DNA of 64,000 nt from Neurospora intermedia (Eukaryota; Ascomycota; Sordariomycetes; Sordariales; Sordariaceae): assembly GCA_037102815.1 (NCBI GenBank), contig BTPP01000004.1, forward strand, positions 3,534,001 to 3,598,000. Reading direction: 5' to 3'. Of the stretch, positions 21,295 to 31,016 are shown one piece after another. The position numbers and the translations under genes are program-made. Position 1 is the first letter of the stretch. Each line of letters begins with the position of its first letter. The notes below the pieces were generated by a model. The model saw only the letters and a program-made list of their open reading frames with translations. It searched no databases and was not told where the DNA came from.

Positions 21295-23478
21295 ATGACC
21301 CTCCTCCTCCTTCTCCCCATCATCATCTTCCTCCTCCACAACCTCATCTACAAACCCCTCACCTCCTCTCTCTCTTCTCTCCCAGGCCCTCTTTACACGA
21401 AATTCACCTCCCTCGTCCTCAAGTGCCATGAACTCCGCGCCGACCGCACGCGGTGGATCCACGCCCTCCACCTCCGTTACGGGCCCGTGGTCCGTATCGC
21501 CCCGAACGAAGTGAGCTTTGCGTCAAGGGAAGGGGTGAAGGAAATTTACTGCTCCGGTGGAAGCGGGTTTGATAAGTCGGGCTGGTATGATTTGTTCAAG
21601 ATATACGGACGGAGGTGGGTATTGTGCTTTCAATTTTTTTTCCCTGGTGACAAGTGTGAGAATCTTGAAGTTGGCAGGGAAGATAAGTGTGAAAGGTGGC
21701 AGAATGGGGTAGGGCGGGGATGGGGAAAAGAGAGATGTTGGTTAAAGGAGGAGGAAAAAATAGAAAGAAGAGGAGGATGAGGAAGCGGAGAGGGGGTGCA
21801 TTGCAGTTTAGACATCATGGGTGGCTTGGTTTATGTGGTTTGGTCTTGAGGTGCTGATTTGTGTGCTCTTTTTCAGGACGATGTTTACGTTTTTGAAGAA
21901 AGACGACGTGAGTCTAGCCACTGAACGTAGCTTAAAAATGTACGTCAAAGCTAATACTGTTATTCAAGCATGCGAAACGGAAACGAATTCTTGCGGACCG
22001 CTATGCCAACAGCAATGTTATGCGTCAAACACCTCTCAGTGGCATCGTCGAACGGGCGGACAGGGTGGTCAAGAGGTGTGCGGAGTCTTTGGGTGGAAGC
22101 CTCGATCTATATGTAAGCTTATTGCACAATATGATACGGAGGCCATGCAACTCATAACTGACCTGCTCCCTAGATTTGTGAGTTTAATTCCGGGTTCCAT
22201 GATGAATACCACACGGCAAATGTTGAACGCAACAACTTACACTCCAATACGCAGGCCTTCACTCATACGCCTATGACTGCGTAACGCACCACTTGTTCCA
22301 TCCTTATGGGACGGATTCGCTTCGGAACAAGCAAGATGAAGAGATTATGCGCGAAATAACGTTCGACGACAGTTTGCAGAGTGAGTACCCAAAGTGACCA
22401 TCCCACGACTTACAAGCCCATGCCGAATTATCGGCTACTTGAACGAAACAAATAGCTAACTTACTACTCACCGAAAAAAACAAAGATCGTCAACTAAGTT
22501 ACTACAGTCCCGCCATACACAAGGCCATTTCCAAAATCCTCGATATCTGTGGCATCAAGCCGCGCGAGACTCCTCTAGCCGATAAGTTCATCCTCGACAC
22601 CGCCGCCAAGACGGACGCAGCACCTTTCACCCTTCTCGACCGCCTTCACAGCGTGAAGCTGGGCAACAGCAACGGTGACGGGGAGCACGACGGTAAAGAC
22701 AGCAAAATCGCACAGATAGACCAGCTCGACATCGCTGCGGAACTCCTCGATCACATGGTAGCCGGCATCGATACCACTGGCGACGCGCTCTGCTTCCTCA
22801 TGTGGGAGCTCTCGCAGCCGCGATCTCGTCAAATCCAAACCAAGCTATGGGAAGAACTGCTTTCTCACCCTTCGTCAGACATCAACTTTGACAAACTCCC
22901 CTACCTCGACGCCGTAGTCATGGAAGGCCTGAGATGTTTCCCCGCCATTCCCATGTCTCTCCCGCGAATCGTGCCCAGGGGCGGTAAGACCATCGATGGG
23001 TATTTCCTGCCGGAGGGGACGACGGCCAGTTGCCAGGCATATTCAATGCACAGAATCGATATGGAGGCATGGGGCCCTGATCCGGACACTTTTAGGCCGG
23101 AGAGATGGTTTGAGGAGAAGGGCGATGCGGCGAGGAAGAGGTTGTTCTTTGCGTTTGCTAATGGGGCGAGAGGGTGTATTGGCAAACAGTAAGTTGTTTT
23201 TCTTGTCTTTCGTTTGCTTCCTTTGGTTTTTTGTGTGTGGGCGTGTGTCTGGGTGTGTGTCATGGTTTGAGTTTGGACTTTTGAGTGTGTCTGACATGTT
23301 GAGCAGTTTGGCACTGGCCGAGATGAAGATCCTGCTACGAGAGGTGTATTCCAAGTTCACTACGGTGCCGGATGAGACGATGACGGATGAGGATATGGAG
23401 ATGGAGGACCAGCTTATATCGACGAGGCCGGCTGGGTTGAAGTGTCTGTTGAAGTTTGAACCGATCGGTGGGCAATAG
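21295..23478 (+). CDS. Cytochrome P450 monooxygenase (seven exons, one of 4 nt)
   Basis: Microsomal heme-thiolate monooxygenase; substrate unknown. Exons: 21295-21614, 21877-21907, 21969-22112, 22174-22177, 22255-22380, 22486-23188 and 23307-23478. All introns are GT-AG, and the product is 499 residues. The N-terminus is a membrane anchor (LLLLLPIIIFLLHNLIY) followed by SSLPGPLYTK. Landmarks are I-helix MVAGIDTTGD (about 299-308), ExxR as EGLR (355-358), FRPERW (about 411-416), and heme loop FANGARGCIGKH with the heme ligand Cys439. The 4-nt exon ATTT is required to keep frame between SLDLY and CLHSYAYDCVTHHLF, which match conserved P450 sequence on each side. Length is normal. It has no adjacent polyketide, peptide or terpene synthase, so I see no secondary-metabolite cluster. 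Confidence 0.9.
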
Positions 23479-23812
23479 GTGATGGTACAGGGGTCTTGAG
23501 GGATGTGTTTTAGACGGCTTGTATCACAACAAATGTAGCTGTAAGTATAGATGTTTGACAGTCTTGGTGTCTTGCAAAAAAAGGCCACGAAAGGTCATCA
23601 AGAGACATAGACAAGTAGTTTGTGAGCTGTGAAAGTATACATAATACTTGTAGTCAAACAAATGGCTTGGGAATGGGAGACGTAGAGGTGAGAGATGCCG
23701 TCCCTGAAAGAAACCGTACACAATACCTAACGACGTATGTGCATAGTCATTGCCTGTTTGGGGGGCGCTTTGCCGGATACAGATCTACCTAGATATTGGT
23801 GCGGGCTGGTTC

Positions 23813-23844
23813 TACACTAGCGTGTCGCATGAGTCTAGTGTAGG
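23813..23844. repeat. Inverted repeat CTACACTAG / CTAGTGTAG, 14-nt loop
   Basis: CTACACTAG at 23813-23821 is mirrored by CTAGTGTAG at 23836-23844, a perfect 9-bp stem. The same two arms recur with a 2-nt loop at 61574-61593. The copy here lies about 335 nt after the P450 stop and could form a hairpin in a read-through transcript. Confidence 0.6.
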
Positions 23845-25413
23845 TAGTGTACATCGTAGACTTAGTTAAGCGTTGATTGATATTGCCGCCTTCCCTTGAC
23901 AAAACATATCGCATGTGTTTCGGATTCTTCCCGAATGCCGCCCATTTTTCACATCCCCGTAACTCCGAAGTTTCCCAAGGAGAGAAATTGGCTTTCCCAG
24001 ACAAGCTGTAATTGTTGTGAGACACCCAGACACACGGCGGAGAGGGAGACCGTCGCCTTCAGTTCGTTGACCGACAACTACAAATGCCTCCTCCGCCTGG
24101 CTCGGTTACTGAAAGTACAATGAACCAAAGTGGAACTGGTCTCTGGTGTGGATGGATGGACATTGCACAGACACAGGGAACGCCCCCATTTGCGTGGATC
24201 TTCTAGTGTATACCTACCGGCTGGTCATCAAAGAGTCCCGCCTTTTCATCCGGCCGTCTGTGTCCAGGTGCCTTCTGGCCACCGTCCGGCGAGTCAGCTT
24301 GTTGCAAGAGGTATTCCTTGGGCCGGAACTCGAGCATCGAAAGCAGAGGTGTGGAAACGCCGAAGTGGATGAGGGGCAAAATGGCATCAAAATCTTTCCC
24401 TCATTTTCCATTCGGAACATACGCCATTGCGCGTCCGTCCTGTTGTTGCTGTGCTGCCCGTTGCAGTGGGCGGGGAGATGGTAGGAATGGAACGCGACGG
24501 GACCTTCTTCCATTGTCGGTGTCGAAACGAAGTGTGTGAAAGAACGAACTGCACGCAGTACCTGGACGACAGCTGGTGCTGCCTGGCTTGGGGAACGGGC
24601 GCATGTCTCGGGTACTTTGCCCACAGCCCGCTGATAGTGGTGATTGCCTGCCAAACAAGAAGTACCCTAGACTTGCTCTGCCATGAGCCACAGGTACTGC
24701 ACTAGCGTACAGTACATGGGGGGCTAGCCAGGGCACCACGAAAATCCTTTGGCCGACAAATCCTCTTGCTTTGCTTGTCCAGTGACTGCCCGCCTTGTTG
24801 CCCGTGCCCGGTTTGGCTCCATTCTGCAGCACCGATCCACATCCACTGCTTTCTCGTCCTTTTTTAAAAACTCTTGCGTGCTGCCTCTTTTTTGCCAAAC
24901 TAACCTCAACTTCATTCTACCCATCAACCGCCATCAGCAGCGACATCGTCCTTGAATCTATCCAAGACCGCAAAGGCGACCGGGCTCTCTGTCCATCTGT
25001 CCATCAACTCCACCTCCCCCGGATTTTGGGTGCCGCACCACGGAAGTGAAGTGAATCCACTATCCCAGCAGAAACCCACACAAAGTCACTCGACTCCATC
25101 CGCTCCGCTCCGTCAAGAAAAGGAAGCCCGCTCGTCACAGAGGGAGAAAAAAATTTCGCTTGCCTCAAAAGCCATCCTCTCCCGCCCAGCTTTCTGTTCC
25201 AGCACCGCCCAGGTTCAGAACAACAACCACCACCAGACCCAACATAAGCATTTTGCGCGACACAGCGTTGTTTATGTATCAGCACGACCAGCACGCCGTC
25301 TTCCGACACTCTCCCCCCGTCAAGCTGCATTTTCGCATATCGCGGAAACCCTGTAGCTTCCAACAAAGTACCGACGGTTGAATCGCCATCCCCACGGTCG
25401 TCTGCCAGCGTTA

Positions 25414-25479
25414 ATGCCTACCTTCGACTTCGTTAACCACACGGTCTACCCTATGTCAACTCAAAGTACTCGTCAATAA
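25414..25479 (+). promoter_or_regulatory. Upstream ORF (21 codons) in the eIF5 leader
   Basis: ATG at 25414 starts a 21-codon frame (MPTFDFVNHTVYP...) ending TAA at 25479, 193 nt before the eIF5 ATG. Its context is weak (T at -3, C at +4), while the eIF5 ATG has A at -3 and G at +4. No other ATG lies between this uORF and the main start. Vertebrate eIF5 mRNAs are known to carry weak-context uORFs through which eIF5 represses its own translation; whether this one acts the same way is inference and depends on the transcription start. Confidence 0.4.
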
Positions 25480-25672
25480 CTGACCCCTTTGGCTCGTCTC
25501 GCCTCTCGATCTTCCTCACACGCTCTCCGTGCAACAAGAAGCCTCGCTTTCCACGACATCGTCGACCAGTCTACTAGTCTGCCCTCGCTAGGTATCGTCT
25601 ACCAGACTCCCAACAACCTCCAACAAAACAATACAACAAACACTATCCTGTTTCGCCGTCAATACCGCAAAA

Positions 25673-26950
25673 ATGGGTGCTCTTATCAACGTTCGCCGGG
25701 ACAACCCCGACCCCTTCTACCGCTACAAGATGGAGCGTATCCAGACCAAGATTGAAGGCAAGGGTAACGGTATCAAGACCGTCGTTGTCAACCTCAGCAG
25801 CGTTGCCCAGTCCCTGGCTCGTCCCGGTGGCTATTTGATCAAGTACTTTGGTTTCGAGCTTGGTGCTCAAACCAACATTGATCCTCCTGATGACCGCTGG
25901 ATCATCAACGGCTCCCACGAGGCCGCCAAGCTCCAGGACCTTCTCGATGGCTTCATTGCCAAGTTCGTCCTCTGCAAGAAGTGCAAGAACCCCGAGACTG
26001 TTGTCCAGATCAAGGACGAGAAGATCACTCTCGACTGCAAGGCCTGTGGCCAGCGCAGCAAGGTTGAGCCCCAGCTCAAGCTGACCTCCTTCATCCTCAA
26101 GAACGTCCCCAAGAAGAGCAAGAAGGACAAGGCCGAGCGCAAGGCGGCCCGTAAGGCTCGCCAGAACGGCGGCGACAAGGAAGGTTCCGGTGACGAGAAC
26201 GGCTCTGACCAGGCCTCTCCTGCCATCGAGGATAAGAACATTGAATATGCTAGCGACGATGATGAGCTCACTCGCAAGATCAAGTCTGAGGCTCAGAGCT
26301 TGCAGTTGGACAAGAGAGAGGCTCCCAAGGAGGAGGAGTGGGCTGTCGACATGAGCGAGGAGGCCGTCCGTGCCCGTCAGCAGAACCTCCCTGGCGAATT
26401 CAAGCAGAAGCTCGTCCTGAACGGCGAAGAAGACGAAGAGGAGGAGGGTGGAAACACCGTCTACGACCAGCTCGGCACTTGGATCGAGGATGAAGCCAAG
26501 GCCAAGGGTGGCATTAACAATGTCGACGATGTCGAGATCTACCTCAAGGCCAAGGAGCTCGGCATTGATGCCAAGCACCGCACCGTCCAGGTTCTTGTTC
26601 AGTGTCTTTTTGACGAGAACATTGTTGCTCAGATCCCCAAGCGTGCTCCTATGCTCAAGAGACTCGTTACCTCCGAGCGTCACGAGAAGGCCCTCCTTGG
26701 CGGTACCGAGCGTCTCCTTGCCGACCTCGGCAAGGACTCCTATGACAAGATTGTCAAGATTCTCCAGCTCTACTACCACCACGACCTCTGCTCCGAGGAG
26801 GTCATTACCAAGTGGGGTAGCAAGGCTTCCAAGAAGTACGTTGATGGCTCTACTTCCAAGAAGATCCGCAAGGCTGCTGAGCCCTTCCTCACCTGGCTCG
26901 CCGAGGCCGAGTCTGAGGAGGAGGAGTCTGAGGAGGAGGACGATGAGTAA
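25673..26950 (+). CDS. tif5: Translation initiation factor eIF5
   Basis: GTPase-activating protein for eIF2 in the 43S/48S preinitiation complex, and an organiser of the multifactor complex through eIF3, eIF1 and eIF2-beta. A single exon encodes 425 residues. The N-terminal domain is intact, with RDNPDPFYRYKM at about 9-20; Arg17 corresponds to the catalytic Arg15 of yeast eIF5. The zinc ribbon is CKKCKNPET...CKACGQRSK. A Lys-rich linker, an acidic segment and the EEWAVDMSEEAVRARQ motif follow. The C-terminal W2/HEAT domain (VLVQCLFDENIV, LLADLGKDSYDKIVKILQLYY) ends in acidic-aromatic boxes (WLAEAESEEEESEEEDDE). The start has strong context (CAAAAATGG). Codon use is strongly C-ending, as expected for a highly expressed gene, which also creates a long spurious open frame on the other strand. 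Confidence 0.97.
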   Translation: MGALINVRRDNPDPFYRYKMERIQTKIEGKGNGIKTVVVNLSSVAQSLARPGGYLIKYFGFELGAQTNIDPPDDRWIINGSHEAAKLQDLLDGFIAKFVLCKKCKNPETVVQIKDEKITLDCKACGQRSKVEPQLKLTSFILKNVPKKSKKDKAERKAARKARQNGGDKEGSGDENGSDQASPAIEDKNIEYASDDDELTRKIKSEAQSLQLDKREAPKEEEWAVDMSEEAVRARQQNLPGEFKQKLVLNGEEDEEEEGGNTVYDQLGTWIEDEAKAKGGINNVDDVEIYLKAKELGIDAKHRTVQVLVQCLFDENIVAQIPKRAPMLKRLVTSERHEKALLGGTERLLADLGKDSYDKIVKILQLYYHHDLCSEEVITKWGSKASKKYVDGSTSKKIRKAAEPFLTWLAEAESEEEESEEEDDE

Positions 26951-28103
26951 ATCATGTCCCTCGCCACTGAGGATATCACTTCCGTTGCCGCTTGGCGCAC
27001 AGTCTAGCTTGCTCTTTTGTGTTATGAGGATGCAAAAACCGGAAGCAGATGGATAAATACGTGAAAGGGTTGCGATCAGTTTTCTCCACTCACTCTCAGG
27101 TCTTGGTTCATGTTTGTCCCATGGTTCGCACTCAAGGGATGTCTTTTCCTGTGTCTGTGTATCGTTATCGGGGCTTTCATGGACGTTATCCTAGTTAGTC
27201 GTTGAATTGACACGTCAATTATATCTCTATACATTTCAGTATACTGCTCAAGTGATGCCAGAAACATCTTGACTGCCTGAATCTTTCCACTCGAACCGTT
27301 GTAGTCCTTTCCCGAAGCGGCTATGAGATATCATCAAGACTTAAGTGCCCGAGACAGTCAGTTCCGGGTGTAGTCGCCTCCATGTCCCTGTCGACGAAAT
27401 ACTGCCACATCGAGGTCTACTTAATTCAGCACATCGTGTCCCACTTGCTTGTTAGCTACTCTCTTATAGTCTCTAATTCTCCTCAGGATTGTGCGTTGTC
27501 TACTTATTATTCGTGAGTGTCATGGACGAGTGCTCACTTTAATGTTGAGATGGCACCACTACGGTAGTACATAATGTTTAACCATGGTGATGCCAAGTTC
27601 GAGCATCCATTTGGCCGTCGGTTTCTATGAAGAATTTCGTGATACCAAGGAAATCAGCATTAGCATCAAAGATCAAAGTCACAGGAAGATGTTGCACAGT
27701 ATGAGATTTGATTACTACCTGTCCCTTTCCATGATCATCAGCACGATTCACACACAAGCAACCTCAAGCACACGTTCGTTAAGTTGAATCTTTGCTCGAA
27801 AACCCTGCTAAAGTCCCTACGGTTATGTACTGTAACCTCTTCGTAAACCGAAACCACTGAACCATGACCGGAGGGACATTCGTTACGTTCCATGTCTTGA
27901 ACCACGAACCGATCATGGTACCAGTCCTCGAAACCTCTGAGAAGAAAGCTACAAAACTGTCCTCATCTCCATAACTACTCTCGCTGTTCCTATTGAACCG
28001 ATCAACCAACCAGCCGAACTCCTTAGGTATCATCTTGAACCAATACTCCTGAATATTCACTGTGACTTAAAATTCCCAAACCGATCCTACTCATCACCAT
28101 CAA
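26951..28103. other. Convergent region between eIF5 and the coiled-coil gene
   Basis: About 1.15 kb between two convergent stops, so mostly 3' UTRs and spacer. The only protein-like frame is the 84-residue minus-strand ORF at 27779-28033. I see no RNA gene. Confidence 0.5.
27779..28033 (-). other. 84-residue protein-like ORF in the 3' flank of the coiled-coil gene
   Basis: ATG-started frame beginning MIPKEFGWLVDRFNRNSE and ending FSSKDST. It has a balanced composition rich in aromatic residues (W, F, Y), unlike the surrounding low-complexity frames. A run AATATTCAG just upstream could be a splice acceptor. No family is recognised. It may be chance sequence, a small gene, or a decayed fragment. 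Confidence 0.2.
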
Positions 28104-31016
28104 TCACCAGGCTTTACCCTTCCCCTTATCCTTCCTTGGAGGCGCCAGGGTGCCTCCCAAACTCTGAGCAGCCGTCTGGTCTGCCCAAGATGCGAATTGC
28201 CCACCATGTCTCGATGGTCCAGCCTCCACGTCGATCTCAGAAGGAAACTTGCGCGCATCAGAAGCGTACAAATGGCCATAGGAAGCCACCGGAGCGTAGA
28301 ACGCAGGGCCTGGTTGCGGGGCGATGGCTGCGTGGCTGGGATAATATGGGGGCACGGGGTAGTTGTAGCTCGGCTTCTTGGGTCGAGCATCCGCGAAAAG
28401 GTAGGAGCCAGGAGGGGCTACATCCTTCGGAGCAGTATAAGGCGGGATGTACCGGTCGGGCTTGTACGTCTCCTTCGCCTTGCCAGCGGGTATTATGACA
28501 GGACTTTGAATGCTCGGGGTCGAGACGTTGGCGGGCCAGCTAGGATTCGCCGGCAACGGCTCATCGCGCCAGCTGCCGGGGATGCCAGTCAGCTTGGGCG
28601 TTTGAATGTCCTTGCTAGAGCTGGAATTCTCCTTGGGGGCCGGCCGAAGTGTCGATGAAGTGGATACCTTGGATCCGCGAGGCGGCGTGGGAGGCAAGTT
28701 CCGGGGAGGGGAAGGGTGCCGGTGAGGTGTAGGAGGGACATAGCGGGGAGTTGATTCTCTTGATGTCTTCTGCCAGTTGTGCTGGGTGGCGAACTTCGAA
28801 GACTTGCCCCTCGGAGTGTGCTCTTCATCGGCAGATACATACTCCTCTGCTTCGAAGTAGCGAGTATGTGTGCTTGTTCGACTGCTGGGCCGATCACCAT
28901 TGCGGTTGACGGTTGACTCGTGACGAGGAGCCTCGGTATGGCTCTTTGAAAGGTTGTGAGGGTAGCTGACACTCGGTTGCCGACGGCGAAGATTCTGCAC
29001 AGAGACTGCCGGCTTCGAAGAATTGCTGCGATTGTCCTCAGAACTCTTGGGAGCGTCCTTGGAATCGGTCTTCGGGGTATCCTTAGTTGGATCCTCCCAA
29101 ATTGATCTGGTACCTGTCTGCCACGTCGCCACACTGTCTGCACCGGAAACTCGCTTCTTTCTCTCCAAGTCGGCGGCTAGCTTTGCGCATTTTGCCTTGT
29201 ATTCGTCCAGTTCCCGTCGAAGCTTCTCCTCCTCCGTCTCTCGAGGAGCGCAGACATTGATTTTCCTGGGGCTGGGAGTGGGTAAGGGTGGCAATGGCCA
29301 CTTCTCCTTTGGCGACTCGGCTTGAGCAATGGGACCAGGCAACGAAAAGTGCTTCTCGTCCGTGGCCTTTGACTCCAGGACAGGTGCAACCCAAGTTGGT
29401 ACCACTGGTGTGGACCACTTGTTCTCGGTGATCGAAGGCTTCTGGCTCGGTTCATGGATAGCTGCATAGCCGTTCAAGCCCCGATCCTTCTCTTCCCAAG
29501 GCGCGACAGCTGGGGAATATGATGTAATTGAGGATCCAACGGGCAGACCAGATAAACCGACTGGGGCCTTATGAACGTAGGGAGGAGCACTGAAAGCTGG
29601 AGGATGGGTAATATGTGGGTGATATTGCGAGTCAAGTTGCGCGGGAAGTTGGTGTCTTGACTGGTAGTCCTGCCGGTGAGGATCTTTTTGGAGATGAGAA
29701 GAGTGCTGTGGGTTCTGTGGACGGGAATGATCGTGAGACGCTTGGTGGAACTTCTCTCGGCTGTTCTTATCTGTCCGAGGGACATTGTGCTCTTCATGTC
29801 GATGGTAGTCTCGCGAGGCAGGGCGGTGGTCATATGTCTTGTCGCGTGAAGGATCGAACGACACTTCTTTGGGCTTCTGTGCTGAAAATGCTCGTCGTTC
29901 AGCCTCTTTTCTAGCATCAGAAGCCTCCTTCTCCTTCTGAGCAGCGCTCCTCGAAGCCTCCTCTACGGCCCTTTGGCGTTCGCGCTCCTGAGCTTTCCAG
30001 ACCTCATAGCTCTTGATGCGTCTTTCCTCGTCCTCCAGTCGCAGAAGCCTTTCTGCATCCGCCAGCTTTTGGCGAGCCTCCTCTACGGCTTCTTCTCGTT
30101 TACGTTTCTCAGCCATATAAGCCTCCATGAGCTTGCGGTTCGTCTCGTCTTTCAGCTTTTGACTAGCGAGCAGGTCCGCATGCTTCTTCTTCTCCGCAAG
30201 GTGAGATTTCAGAAACTGGACGTCCTGCTCGATCTTCTGCATGCGTTCAAGCTTTCCTTTCTCCTCGGCGGCTGCTAGCTCTGCCTTGTGCTTCTTTTCC
30301 GCAGCTGCTTTCTCGGCAGAACGCTTTTTCTCGGCCACTGCTAGCTCTGCCTTGTATTTCTGTGCGGCGGCTTCCGCGTCTGCTTTGCGCTTCTTCTCGG
30401 CAGATAGTTGAGCTTCTAAGGCCTTCCTTTCCTCCTCTTTTTGCTTGAGGAGTTCCTGTCGGCGCTTTTGCTCGGTAGCTGCGTTCTCAGCTGCGCGCTT
30501 CCTTTCCTCTTCAGCTGCCTTCTCCGCAGCAGCGCGCATCTTTTCGGCAGCTGCCTTCTCTTCTTCTAGTTTGCTCGCCTCGGGAGCAGCCAGAGCACGC
30601 AGGTATTTCACGTCCTTCTCGATCTCTTTGAAACGGCTCCATGCGCTCTCCCATTGCTTCTTGTACTCACAATGCCACCTGTTACAATTGAGCGCGAATT
30701 CCAAGCGCTCGGCTTCATCTTCAAGCTTGAAAATGGCCTTTTTGTAGTTTTCACGCTTCTTCTGTTCAGAAGCAGCCATAGCACGCAGCTGCTCGAGATC
30801 CTTCTTGTTCTCGATGAGACGAGGCCGTAACTCTTGCCAATGATGCCTGTCTTTGTTGTACTCGTACCGATCAAGGGTATTTTGCTGGCGCCAAACCTCT
30901 TCTTCGAGCCTGTATATGGCTTTTTGCAAGTGCTCGAGTTTGTCGAAAACATGGCTGCCAATTGCGGTAACAGCCGGGGCGAATGGTCCCACGACCTGCT
31001 CATTGGTGGGCGACAT
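28104..31016 (-). CDS. Large coiled-coil / Pro-rich protein, paralogue 1
   Basis: Not a family I can name. A single exon encodes 970 residues starting MSPTNEQVVGPF; the frame is open above this but without an ATG. Residues 20 to about 400 are a long charged coiled coil with Ala/Glu/Lys heptads (for example AEKAAAEKKHKAELAAAEEK). Residues 400-970 are disordered, Pro/Ser/His-rich, with the landmarks VGLSGLPVG (about 485), EEEKLRRELDEYKAKCAKL, and SVATWQTGTRSIWEDPTK (about 629-646), then PPTPHRHPSPPRNLPPTPPR and a basic end KDKGKGKAW. The neighbour at 32545-34632 shares these landmarks in the same order, so the two are tandem duplicates. Function could be cytoskeletal or scaffolding, but nothing in the sequence proves it. 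Confidence 0.85.
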   Translation of the reverse strand: MSPTNEQVVGPFAPAVTAIGSHVFDKLEHLQKAIYRLEEEVWRQQNTLDRYEYNKDRHHWQELRPRLIENKKDLEQLRAMAASEQKKRENYKKAIFKLEDEAERLEFALNCNRWHCEYKKQWESAWSRFKEIEKDVKYLRALAAPEASKLEEEKAAAEKMRAAAEKAAEEERKRAAENAATEQKRRQELLKQKEEERKALEAQLSAEKKRKADAEAAAQKYKAELAVAEKKRSAEKAAAEKKHKAELAAAEEKGKLERMQKIEQDVQFLKSHLAEKKKHADLLASQKLKDETNRKLMEAYMAEKRKREEAVEEARQKLADAERLLRLEDEERRIKSYEVWKAQERERQRAVEEASRSAAQKEKEASDARKEAERRAFSAQKPKEVSFDPSRDKTYDHRPASRDYHRHEEHNVPRTDKNSREKFHQASHDHSRPQNPQHSSHLQKDPHRQDYQSRHQLPAQLDSQYHPHITHPPAFSAPPYVHKAPVGLSGLPVGSSITSYSPAVAPWEEKDRGLNGYAAIHEPSQKPSITENKWSTPVVPTWVAPVLESKATDEKHFSLPGPIAQAESPKEKWPLPPLPTPSPRKINVCAPRETEEEKLRRELDEYKAKCAKLAADLERKKRVSGADSVATWQTGTRSIWEDPTKDTPKTDSKDAPKSSEDNRSNSSKPAVSVQNLRRRQPSVSYPHNLSKSHTEAPRHESTVNRNGDRPSSRTSTHTRYFEAEEYVSADEEHTPRGKSSKFATQHNWQKTSRESTPRYVPPTPHRHPSPPRNLPPTPPRGSKVSTSSTLRPAPKENSSSSKDIQTPKLTGIPGSWRDEPLPANPSWPANVSTPSIQSPVIIPAGKAKETYKPDRYIPPYTAPKDVAPPGSYLFADARPKKPSYNYPVPPYYPSHAAIAPQPGPAFYAPVASYGHLYASDARKFPSEIDVEAGPSRHGGQFASWADQTAAQSLGGTLAPPRKDKGKGKAW

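Larger units (their letters stand above)
23479..25672. other. Long intergenic region before eIF5
   Basis: About 2.2 kb. It holds the P450 3' UTR, a CTACACTAG inverted repeat at 23813-23844, overlapping open frames on both strands around 24.1-24.9 kb that I judge to be chance, and a long eIF5 5' leader with at least one upstream ORF (25414-25479). Confidence 0.55.

Noticed and set aside
18837-23478. Secondary-metabolite cluster around the P450
   Set aside because: The hydrolase, the small Cys protein and the P450 are adjacent, but there is no polyketide, peptide or terpene synthase, transporter or pathway regulator, and eIF5 lies next door.
24130-24930. Overlapping ORFs on both strands upstream of eIF5
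   Set aside because: Up to five overlapping frames, none with family resemblance or consistent splice sites; more likely stop-poor noncoding DNA.
25643-26782. 379-codon open frame on the minus strand across eIF5
   Set aside because: It is antisense to a highly conserved gene with strong C-ending codon bias, which removes stops from that antisense frame. The Leu/Val-rich translation resembles no protein.
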